The notes below the pieces were generated by a model, which saw nothing but the letters and a program-made list of their open reading frames with translations, was not told where the DNA came from and made no database searches. A stretch of DNA of 45,627 nucleotides from Haloparvum sedimenti. GTDB taxonomy: Archaea; Halobacteriota; Halobacteria; Halobacteriales; Haloferacaceae. Of this stretch, positions 35,073 through 42,007 are shown one piece after another. Position 1 is the stretch's first letter; each line of letters starts with the position of its first letter. The stretch lies in assembly GCF_001462205.1 (NCBI RefSeq), contig NZ_LKIR01000142.1, forward strand, positions 69,966 to 115,592, given 5' to 3'. The position numbers and the translations under genes were made by a program.

Positions 35073-35312
35073 ATGGGAATCGTAGACACGATCACCGAGA
35101 CGCTGAAATCGTCACGGCCGAAGGCTCCGGAGGAGGGCGGCGACGACGGCTCCAGCGGCGCGTACTGGTGTGACGACTGCGGCGTCCGCGTCCGGGACGT
35201 CGAGGTGGAACCCGAGGGGCTCGACCTCTCGGACGACGGCACGCCGTTATGTCCCGACTGCGGCGAACCGCTCCGGTTCGAGCGCGCGTCCGGCACCGGA
35301 TGCGCCTGCTGA
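35073..35312 (+). CDS. small zinc-ribbon protein with a Cys-rich C-terminus
   Basis: A 79-residue protein with CDDCG and CPDCG pairs forming one zinc ribbon, and a terminal CAC motif that may add another metal ligand. The N-terminus (MGIVDTITETLKSS) is a short amphipathic helix. A TATA-like TGTTTAGG lies about 28 bp upstream. It precedes the tRNA-Arg gene by 116 bp. The function is unknown. Confidence 0.75.
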   Translation: MGIVDTITETLKSSRPKAPEEGGDDGSSGAYWCDDCGVRVRDVEVEPEGLDLSDDGTPLCPDCGEPLRFERASGTGCAC

Positions 35313-35399
35313 GGCGTCGAACGCACTCCCCTGTTGGAACGCGAGAGCGGCCGCGTGCAGTGCGGACGTAACGCACCCCGTCGCCGTACCGTAACCGTC

Positions 35400-35410
35400 T
35401 TAAGTATAAC
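35400..35410 (+). promoter_or_regulatory. promoter of tRNA-Arg
   Basis: The AT-rich TTAAGTATAAC is centred about 24 bp before the first base of the tRNA, the expected place for an archaeal TATA box. Confidence 0.75.
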
Positions 35411-35428
35411 CGCGGTACGTGTAGGTGA

Positions 35429-35501
35429 GTCCTGGTAGGGTAGTGGACTATCCTCTTGGCTTGCGGAGCCAGGGACCGGAGTTCAAATCTCCGTCAGGAC
35501 G
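35429..35501 (+). tRNA. tRNA-Arg (anticodon GCG)
   Basis: The acceptor stem is GTCCTGG at 35429-35435 with TCAGGAC at 35494-35500 and discriminator G at 35501. The anticodon arm is TTGGC-TTGCGGA-GCCAG (35456-35472) with anticodon GCG at 35463-35465. The T arm is CGGAG-TTCAAAT-CTCCG (35477-35493). The D arm is short, with GGGT pairing to ATCC. There is no intron and no encoded CCA. It reads the CGC arginine codon, much used in this GC-rich genome. Confidence 0.95.
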
Positions 35502-35634
35502 TTTCCGCTTTCTCGGACGGTCGACGCCGGAGCGACTGCGCCGCGGCCGCGGCCGGCGGTGCCCGCTCGCCGGGCCGCCCTCGTCCCCCGCTTTCGATCC
35601 CGTCGACTCCCTCAGCTACTTGTAGTGTCGTGGT

Positions 35635-37827
35635 GTGGTCTCGCACGTGTCTCGCACCGGAACCGACGGTGGTGACGACGACGGGGCGACGGAGCCCGAC
35701 GAGCGCGGCGCCGATTCCGAGGCGGTCGATGAGCGCGTTGTCCTCGCGAACGGACTGACGCTGGACAAACGCGACGAGTTCGCGGCCCGCAAACACGCCG
35801 CGTCCGACTCGGACCTCCGGCGGATCGCGCTGCTCGGTCCTGCCTTCTGGACGGCGACCTCGCTGGCGAGCCTCCTCGCCGTCGTCGCCGGGATCGTCTT
35901 CCTCGTCAGCGACGCCGCGACGAGCGCGGACGTCGCGTTGGTCCTCCGCGCGGCGCTCGGCGGCGACCTCGTCCGGCTGCTGTCGGCGTACCCGATCGCC
36001 GTCGTCGCGGGGGCGCTCCTCGTCGCGCACCTTTGGCATTACCTCGTGTCCCCCGTTCGCGGGGCAGTCACCGAGCTCGGATCGCGGGTCCGCCGCGCGT
36101 TCGACCACCTCCGGCAGTTGCTGCTCATCGCGCGCTGGGACACGCTGAAGGTCGGTAACTACTGGTTCCCGTTCACCGCGCACCTCTCCGACCGCGATCC
36201 CCTGCTGGTGTTGGGCCGCGACGACATCGCCGTCACGGGAACGTACGGCGACCGTCCACACTACCGCAACGTCTTCGTGGACGCGGTCTACGTCCGCTTT
36301 CGCGGTGGCCCGCGCCGGCTCGAACTCGAACACGCGCTGTTCGACGACCGGGTCCGGCGTTTCCGGGCGATGCTGTTGATCGGACTTGCGATCCCAGTCG
36401 CCACCGAGTCGATCACGGCCGCGCTCGGGCGACCGATGTCCCCGACGACGACCGCCGGAGTCGCCGGCGTGCTCGTCCTCGCAGCGGCGGTCGCCCCGTG
36501 GCGCGTGCCGTGGCGCGAAGCGGTCCCCGCCGCCGTCGTCGTCGGAGCGCTGTGGCTGGCCTCGAACGCGGCCCCGCTCCCGGAATTTCCGGTCCTGTGC
36601 GCGGCGGCGTTCCTCGCGGTGCTCGTGCCGCTCGCGGCGACGCGAACGCTCGGGTTCCGGTCGCGCTTCTACGGCGAGTCCGCCGCGTTCTCCCGTTCCG
36701 ACGTGGTGTTGAACGAGCCCGACACCGGAGAGGGACGCACGCGGCTCGGTAACTCGCTCCTCGGATACGGCGTCTTCTACGTGAGCGAGTACTTCCGCGA
36801 ACTGCTGGGTCCCGACCGTCGGACGCGGGTGACGGCGGGAGCGGAACTGGCCGACGCGCTCGCGGCCGATCCCGACGACCACGCGGCGGTCGCCGCGGCG
36901 GCCGGGCTGGAGACGGCGTGGGCCGGGGGCTCGTTCAGCGGTGAGGAGACCGTGGACGTGGAGGTGGTCGGCGTGGACACCCTCGTCACGACGACGGATC
37001 CCCACCGGGGACCGGTCGGACGGGTGGTGGCGGGACTGCGTCGCCTCGCCGGTGAGGGGGACGACGACGTGACGACGGATCTGGACCGAACCGGGAGCAG
37101 TCACGGGATCCGACTCCCGGTCAAGGCGTTCGCGAGCGTCGCCCATTCCCCCGAACGGCTCGACGGATCCCTGCCCGAGGAGCCGATATTCGCCGGCGTC
37201 GAGTGGCCGGAGGAGCGGGTTCACCACCTGTTCCTCGGTGGCGCCGAGCACAACGTGGGGCTCCGGAAGCTCATCCTCACGCTGAAGGCGGCGGGCTACG
37301 AGAACGTCGACCTCGCCGAGAACGCCTTCGCCGACCCCGACGGGATCCAGTTCCCCGCGGAGTACTTCGTCTCCGCGGTCGTCGAGGAGGACCTCCTGAG
37401 CCGCGACGACCCCGCATTCCTGTTGTTTCGGCACCCGATCGATGGGAGAACGGCGGAGGGAGACGACGACGCCGAGGGGGAGCAAGCCCACGCGATAGTC
37501 GGTCTCTCGGCGCTCGGGTCGAAGGCCGGCTTCCTGTTCTGGAACGACCAGCGGCGGCGGGGGTTCCCCGACCTCGATCCGGACGTCCTCTATCAGGTGA
37601 CCTACGACGACGAGGACATCGAGGACCTCGGCGATCCCTTCTTCGACGAGCGGGCGGCGGAGCGGCTCCGGATCGAGGTCGGAGACGCCGAGGTCCTCGA
37701 AGCGCCGACCGAGACCCGCCTGGGGCGTGCCGACCTCTCGATCGCGTTTCGCGACGACGGCGGGGGCGGTCCGGACACCGGGAGCGCGGAGACGGGCGAC
37801 GCGAGGCGGGGCGGTGAGAGGTCGTGA
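35635..37827 (+). CDS. large membrane protein of unknown function, coupled to a Nudix-like gene
   Basis: A 730-residue protein I do not recognise. A disordered acidic start (1-60) leads into six predicted membrane helices at about 66-92, 118-138, 246-264, 273-289, 295-313 and 318-336. A soluble region of 100 residues sits between helices 2 and 3 (YWFPFTAHLSDRDPLLVLGRDD). The C-terminal half (about 345-730) is soluble and contains LFLGGAEHNVGLRKLI (near 533) and AIVGLSALGSKAGFLFW (near 621). These two motifs could bind a ligand; that is only a guess. GTG starts at 35635 and 35647 are both possible, and a weak TATA-like CTACTT favours 35647. The stop overlaps the next gene's GTG by 4 bp. Confidence 0.72.
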   Translation: MVSHVSRTGTDGGDDDGATEPDERGADSEAVDERVVLANGLTLDKRDEFAARKHAASDSDLRRIALLGPAFWTATSLASLLAVVAGIVFLVSDAATSADVALVLRAALGGDLVRLLSAYPIAVVAGALLVAHLWHYLVSPVRGAVTELGSRVRRAFDHLRQLLLIARWDTLKVGNYWFPFTAHLSDRDPLLVLGRDDIAVTGTYGDRPHYRNVFVDAVYVRFRGGPRRLELEHALFDDRVRRFRAMLLIGLAIPVATESITAALGRPMSPTTTAGVAGVLVLAAAVAPWRVPWREAVPAAVVVGALWLASNAAPLPEFPVLCAAAFLAVLVPLAATRTLGFRSRFYGESAAFSRSDVVLNEPDTGEGRTRLGNSLLGYGVFYVSEYFRELLGPDRRTRVTAGAELADALAADPDDHAAVAAAAGLETAWAGGSFSGEETVDVEVVGVDTLVTTTDPHRGPVGRVVAGLRRLAGEGDDDVTTDLDRTGSSHGIRLPVKAFASVAHSPERLDGSLPEEPIFAGVEWPEERVHHLFLGGAEHNVGLRKLILTLKAAGYENVDLAENAFADPDGIQFPAEYFVSAVVEEDLLSRDDPAFLLFRHPIDGRTAEGDDDAEGEQAHAIVGLSALGSKAGFLFWNDQRRRGFPDLDPDVLYQVTYDDEDIEDLGDPFFDERAAERLRIEVGDAEVLEAPTETRLGRADLSIAFRDDGGGGPDTGSAETGDARRGGERS

Positions 37828-38648
37828 CCGCGGAGGACCGCGACGGGATGCACGGCCTGCTCCCCGAGGGTCACCCGGACGCGGTCTTCCTCAAGGGACG
37901 GACCGCTGTCCACGACCGGGCGCGGAACCGCTGGCTCGTCGCCGTCGACCCCCTCGATCCCGTGGTTGCGTTTCGAGACGTGCCGGGCGCATACACAACC
38001 GTCAGAGAGGTCGCGGGGTGCGACCCCAGGATGACCGCGGACGGGGAGACGGTCCGCATCGAGGGGCCGTTCCTGATCGGCGCCGGCGTCGCACTGCTTG
38101 CCGGCGACGACCTGATCTGTCTCCGGCGGTCGGGGAGAGCGAGCTTCGATCCGGGCGCGTGGACGACGCCCGCCGGTCGCCTCGACCACGCGCCCCTGGA
38201 GACCGCCTACCGCGAGCTGTACGAGGAGCTGCTCGTCACGGACGACGGCGAGCCGGCCTTCGTCGCCCCGGACCCGGGAGCGGGCGCCGAGGAAACGCTT
38301 CGGGCGGTGTACGCCGAGACGGTCGCGAACGCGGGGCTTGACCCGGACCCGACCGCCTGGGATCGGCTGCCGACGACCGTGCCGGACGCCTACGAGCCGC
38401 ATCTGGCCGCCGTCGAGACGGTCGCGGGCGACCACGTCGAGCGAGCGTCCCTGCTCGCGACGTTCGTCGAGGACGCCAACACGCTGGAGCTTCGCGCGGT
38501 CGCCCGTACTCCGGACCGTCCGGGACTGGCGTTCGCGGACGGAGAGGGGAACCGGCCGGTCCGCCGGTTTTCACCGACAGCGCTGCGTGCCGCGAGTGCG
38601 GACGAGCTCGTTCCGTTTCTGCAGTACCTCCGCGAGACGGTGTACTGA
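37824..38648 (+). CDS. Nudix-like protein
   Basis: A 274-residue protein with a core (EGPFLIGAGVALLAGDDLICLRRSG) leading into a Nudix-type box: GRLDHAPLETAYRELYEELLV, about residues 118-138. R130, E131, E134 and E135 supply the REUXEE metal-binding residues. The spacing between the first Gly and the first Glu is two residues longer than the classic box. The C-terminal half has no recognised domain. Nudix enzymes hydrolyse nucleoside diphosphate derivatives; some act only as ligand sensors. The GTG start overlaps the stop of the large membrane protein, so the two are made together and probably work together. Confidence 0.75.
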   Translation: MTAEDRDGMHGLLPEGHPDAVFLKGRTAVHDRARNRWLVAVDPLDPVVAFRDVPGAYTTVREVAGCDPRMTADGETVRIEGPFLIGAGVALLAGDDLICLRRSGRASFDPGAWTTPAGRLDHAPLETAYRELYEELLVTDDGEPAFVAPDPGAGAEETLRAVYAETVANAGLDPDPTAWDRLPTTVPDAYEPHLAAVETVAGDHVERASLLATFVEDANTLELRAVARTPDRPGLAFADGEGNRPVRRFSPTALRAASADELVPFLQYLRETVY

Positions 38649-38762
38649 TCAGCGCGGTCACACTCGACCCCGCCGACAGCCTCCCGGAACGGCGAACGCG
38701 TCCGCGGGGACGAATCTCCGACCGCCGAACCGTTTAACGGCGCGCGACTCCGACCGTTCGAC

Positions 38763-39464
38763 GTGACGCGAGACGAAGACGGAACGGACGAGGGCGTCGA
38801 GTCCGGGCGTGAGCCGGAGCCAGAGCCGGACCGCGAGCCGGTCTCTGTCGGGGCCGCGCTCGACGCCGGGCGCATGCTCCTCACTCAGGGTCACCTTCGC
38901 GCGGCTCGCGAATCGTTCGAGCGCGCGTGGCGTCCGCTGCCGACGGGGAGCGACGACGAGCGCCTGCTCCGCGGACTGATCGGTCTCCTCGACGCCGTCC
39001 GCGGTGCGCGGCGGGGCGATTCGGACGGCGTTCGGGCGGCGGCCGCCACCGCGCGGGAGTCGCTCGCGTCGGTACCGGCCGGTCACCGCGGGATCGCAGT
39101 CGGGGACCTCGGAGAGCACCTCGCGACGCTCTCGGCCACCGCGGCGGACCCGACGGTCAGCGAACGGGAGCCCCTCCCCGACCTCGCGCCCGACGCGCCC
39201 GACCCCCTCACGGAACCGGACCTGGACGCGGTGCTGCTCGCCGTCGAGTTGCTCGCGGACGCCGTCGACGGCGTCGACCCCGCGGTCGTCGCGGACGCCG
39301 CGCGCTACGCCCGCGAGGAGCGGGGGACCGGACGGACGCGCTACGCGGAGCTGCTGACCGCGTTCCTCTCCGACCCCGACCAGCGTGCGCCCGTGTACGC
39401 ACGGCTTCGGGACCGGGTCGAGCGCGAGCGTGCGAAGGAGGACGACGTGGCGGGGCTGTTCTGA
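38763..39464 (+). CDS. DUF309 protein
   Basis: A 233-residue protein with an N-terminal DUF309 helical module (GAALDAGRMLLTQGHLRAARESFERAWR, then LLRGLIGLLDAVRGARRGD, residues about 28-86). DUF309 proteins are small helical proteins of unknown function. The C-terminal half is also helical and acidic without a recognised domain. The start is a GTG at 38763 with a TATA-like CGTTTAACGG 28 bp upstream. It faces the toxin-antitoxin pair convergently, with 18 bp between the ends. Confidence 0.78.
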   Translation: MTRDEDGTDEGVESGREPEPEPDREPVSVGAALDAGRMLLTQGHLRAARESFERAWRPLPTGSDDERLLRGLIGLLDAVRGARRGDSDGVRAAAATARESLASVPAGHRGIAVGDLGEHLATLSATAADPTVSEREPLPDLAPDAPDPLTEPDLDAVLLAVELLADAVDGVDPAVVADAARYAREERGTGRTRYAELLTAFLSDPDQRAPVYARLRDRVERERAKEDDVAGLF

Positions 39465-39482
39465 GACCGGTCGGGACCGCCG

Positions 39483-39989
39483 TCACTCGGCGGCGTCGAG
39501 CGCGCTGATGAACGCCGCGTAGAGGTCAGGCCGGCCGTACCAGCCGGCGTCGAGGAGGTCGTCGAACGCGTCGAGCGCGCGGGGGGCCGGAAGGTCGCCG
39601 TTCGCGACCGCGGCCGACAGCACTCCGGGGACCGTCGTGGTCGGAACGCCTTCCGCGGCGGCGATCCGGCCGAGGTACGGCTCCTCCGCGACGAGGGCGC
39701 CGGAGACGAGGTCCGCGAGCGCGACGGCCGCGGCGTCGGCGTCGGCCAGCCGGTCGTTCGTGCGGAGCCGCTCGTACAGCGGTGCGTCCGAGACCGCGAC
39801 CGCGCGGAGGGCGTCGGCGTCGCCGAGCCGGACCAGCGCGCTCGCGGGGGGCGTCTCCGGGGCGGCGGCGGCCAGCGTGTCGAAGACGGTCTCGGGAACG
39901 AGCACCTCCTCGTCGACGCCCGCCAGAACGTCTAGCCGCTCGGCTCGGCCCAGCGCCGCCAGCGCGGAGACGGCGACCACGAGGGTCAT
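39483..39989 (-). CDS. PIN-like protein (DUF3368 type), probable toxin of a TA pair
   Basis: A 168-residue protein with the DUF3368/PIN layout: MTLVVAVSALAALGRAERLDVL, then VLVPETVFDTL, then DADAAAVALADLV, then YLGRIAAAEGVPTTTVPGVL. PIN toxins are Mg-dependent RNases. Active members start with a V-D-T/S-S motif, but here the first catalytic Asp is replaced by Ala (VVAVS), and later acidic positions also differ. RNase activity is therefore doubtful. The ATG overlaps the antitoxin stop (ATGA), a typical toxin-antitoxin arrangement. Confidence 0.78.
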   Translation of the reverse strand: MTLVVAVSALAALGRAERLDVLAGVDEEVLVPETVFDTLAAAAPETPPASALVRLGDADALRAVAVSDAPLYERLRTNDRLADADAAAVALADLVSGALVAEEPYLGRIAAAEGVPTTTVPGVLSAAVANGDLPAPRALDAFDDLLDAGWYGRPDLYAAFISALDAAE

Positions 39990-40273
39990 CCGTCCAGTTC
40001 CGCGGCGACCCGTTCGGAGTCGACCCAGGTCACCGACCGCTCTTGCAGGAGGTCGGCGAACGCCCACGGGTCCAGTTCCGCGATCTCGGCGCCGCGCGCG
40101 AACGACACCTCGCCGGCCGCGAATCGCTCCACCGCGCGGTCGCGACGCCACTCCGCGAGCGCGTCCGACAGCAGCCGCTCGGCCGCGGCGTCGCGCGGCA
40201 CGTGCTCCGTCCGTGCGTATCGTGCGAGGTCGCCCGCGAGGTCGTCGTCGAGCGCCACCTCCACCCGTTCCAT
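39986..40273 (-). CDS. UPF0175-type antitoxin partner of the PIN gene
   Basis: A 95-residue protein with an N-terminal ribbon-helix-helix-like segment (MERVEVALDDDLAGDLARYART). The UPF0175 pattern follows: FAAGEVSFARGAEIAELDPWAFADLLQERSVTW. In this family the segment forms a helix-turn-helix that binds the operon's own promoter, and the protein neutralises a neighbouring DUF3368/PIN toxin. The ATG at 40273 has a TATA-like CTTTAAC about 27 bp upstream. The stop overlaps the PIN start by 4 bp. Confidence 0.8.
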   Translation of the reverse strand: MERVEVALDDDLAGDLARYARTEHVPRDAAAERLLSDALAEWRRDRAVERFAAGEVSFARGAEIAELDPWAFADLLQERSVTWVDSERVAAELDG

Positions 40274-40358
40274 GCCTCGCTCTGACACGGGGGTGGGTGT
40301 TAAAGGATGCGTCCGGGGCCGCCCGAGCGGGACGCGGACGGTGCGGGAGCCGAACCCG

Positions 40359-40607
40359 TCAGCGGCCGTACGCGATCCGCTGTGCCGCCTCGTCGAGCCA
40401 CGCGCTCGCCTTCGAGAGCCACACGGCGGGCGACGCGCGACGGAACTCGTCCTCGTCGACCTCGATGCGTTCCCCGGCGAAGGGGTCGCTCCGGAGGCCG
40501 CCCGTTCCGCCCTCGCCGCCGTCTTCGCCGTCGATGGCGTCCAGCGCGTCGACGACCGTCGTCATCGAGCACCGGCCGCAGGTCTCGGCCTGTTTCTTCT
40601 CTCCCAT
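40359..40607 (-). CDS. small haloarchaeal protein with a CGRC motif
   Basis: An 82-residue protein beginning MGEKKQAETCGRCSMTTVVDALDAIDG. One CXXC pair lies near the N-terminus. The central part is Gly/Glu-rich, and the C-terminal WLSKASAWLDEAAQRI forms a helix. The single pair suggests a redox or shared metal site if the protein dimerises. Its stop is 86 bp upstream of the antitoxin gene on the same strand. The ATG at 40607 is preferred to one 96 bp upstream that lies beyond an AT-rich promoter (GTTTAAC). The function is unknown. Confidence 0.65.
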   Translation of the reverse strand: MGEKKQAETCGRCSMTTVVDALDAIDGEDGGEGGTGGLRSDPFAGERIEVDEDEFRRASPAVWLSKASAWLDEAAQRIAYGR

Positions 40608-40795
40608 GGGTCCGTCTACCACGCTATTGGTGCGCCGGCGTGTTAAACGCATCTCCGCGTGCGCGGCGCGCACACGACCGCTCCGCGGTCCGTCGCCGAC
40701 CACTGGGGCCGACGGCGACCGGTCGCCGCCCGCGACGCTCGACCGCTCTCGTCCGACGCCGACGGGCTTTTATCCGGGGTGTGGTATTTCCAGCC

Positions 40796-41176
40796 ATGGG
40801 ATATCGAAACGTGGACGCGGACGCGGTGGAGCCGGAGCCGGACCGGCCGAGCGAGTGCCGGAAGCTCGGCGGCCCGGCGGGGCTGGAGGCGATGGCGGTA
40901 AACCGCTTCCGCGCCGAACCGGGCGAGGAGATCCCGCTGGCGTACCACTACCACGACGAACAGGAGGAGGCGTTCTACGTCCTCGACGGGACGCTGTGGG
41001 TGGAAACGCCGGAGGGGACCCACGAGGTGCCGAGCGACCACCTGTTCGCGGTCGACCCGGGAAGCCCCCAGCGCGCGCACGTGCCGGCGGACGCGGACGA
41101 AGCCGCGACCGTCCTCGCCATCGGGGCGCCCGCGGTCTCGGGGGACGCCCACGCCTACGACCCCGACGAGGAGTAA
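40796..41176 (+). CDS. cupin-domain protein
   Basis: A 126-residue single-domain cupin. Motif 1 is YHYHDEQEEAFYVLDGTLWVE, with the metal-binding histidines and glutamate. Motif 2 (HLFAVDPGSPQRAHVP) keeps one histidine. Such small cupins bind metal or sugars, and the activity is not predictable. A TATA-like CTTTTATCC lies about 28 bp before the ATG. The next gene starts 3 bp after the stop, so the pair forms an operon. Confidence 0.85.
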   Translation: MGYRNVDADAVEPEPDRPSECRKLGGPAGLEAMAVNRFRAEPGEEIPLAYHYHDEQEEAFYVLDGTLWVETPEGTHEVPSDHLFAVDPGSPQRAHVPADADEAATVLAIGAPAVSGDAHAYDPDEE

Positions 41177-41179
41177 GCC

Positions 41180-41857
41180 ATGAGCGGCGACTCCGAGCGC
41201 GTCGACGCCGGGTCGGCGGACGCCGGGTCGAGTGGGACCGAATCGAGCGGGGCCGACCGCGTCGACCCCGACCGCCTCCCGCCGGAGATCAGGGAGGCCG
41301 TTCCGGACTGGGATGACGAGTACCTCGACCGCGTCGGCGACCGGCTGATGTACGGCTACGACCTGGAGAAGGACTACCGGCTCGACGGCGAGCGGTGGGA
41401 CCTCTACGGCGAGATGCGCGTGCGCAACGAGAAGCAGTTCCTCCACCCGGCGCTCAGCTACGCCGACCACGAGGCCGAGGAGTACCTGTTCGCGCGCCGC
41501 GAGGAAGGGGTCACGGTCCGCGAACTGGAGCGGCTCGTCGAGCGGGGCCACGACGTGGCCGACGAGCGCGTCGACCCTGACGAGGAACACTACGGCACGG
41601 ACGTGACGTTCGCGCTCGTGACCGAGGCGGTCCCGGACGACGTGCGGGCGTTCGTGGACGGGTTCCGCGACCGGACCTTGCTGAAGTTCGGCTACTACGG
41701 CCACTACGACGTGAACCTGATCGTCGTCGCCCCCGACGCGGAGGCGATCGTCGCCAGCGAGGCGGCCGACGCCGCCGAGGCGTTCACCCTCTGGGAGGAC
41801 GTGAGCGAGGAGCGCGAGGGGTTCCTCTCGCGGTTCGCCCGGCGGTTCTGGACCTGA
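41180..41857 (+). CDS. conserved haloarchaeal protein coupled to the cupin
   Basis: A 225-residue acidic soluble protein. After a Ser/Gly/Asp-rich start it reads PPEIREAVPDWDDEYLDRVGDRLMYGYDLEKDYRLDGERW and later VTFALVTEAVPDDVRAFVDGFRDRTLLKFGYYGHYDVNLIVVAPD, a mix of helices and strands. I do not recognise a characterised domain. It starts 3 bp after the cupin stop. A GTTTTTGG T-tract at about 41875 probably ends the transcript. Confidence 0.75.
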   Translation: MSGDSERVDAGSADAGSSGTESSGADRVDPDRLPPEIREAVPDWDDEYLDRVGDRLMYGYDLEKDYRLDGERWDLYGEMRVRNEKQFLHPALSYADHEAEEYLFARREEGVTVRELERLVERGHDVADERVDPDEEHYGTDVTFALVTEAVPDDVRAFVDGFRDRTLLKFGYYGHYDVNLIVVAPDAEAIVASEAADAAEAFTLWEDVSEEREGFLSRFARRFWT

Positions 41858-41961
41858 GACGGCGGGAGATAGAGGTTTTTGGCACCGAGCGCGGCCGCTC
41901 GCGAGGTGAAATGAGGAGGGCAGGAGGCCGCGGGGAACTCGCCGCGGGCACCGAACGCGTC

Positions 41962-41987
41962 CGGGACGAGCGTCCCGCAGCGGGACG
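41962..41987. terminator. alternating hairpins in the convergent gap
   Basis: CGGGACG (41962-41968), CGTCCCG (41971-41977) and CGGGACG (41981-41987) lie in a row. The middle arm can pair with either outer arm, giving two mutually exclusive 7-bp hairpins. They lie before the 3' end of cstA and after the T-tract that ends the plus-strand operon. Confidence 0.4.
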
Positions 41988-42007
41988 ATTCGCGTCGACC
42001 GATCGGG

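Noticed and set aside
35429-35501. Reading the tRNA as tRNA-Ala with anticodon TGC, or as an attachment site
   Set aside because: The TGC reading breaks the anticodon stem, whereas GCG gives a proper 5-bp stem and 7-nt loop. No second copy of the tRNA 3' end was seen downstream, so an integrated element cannot be supported.
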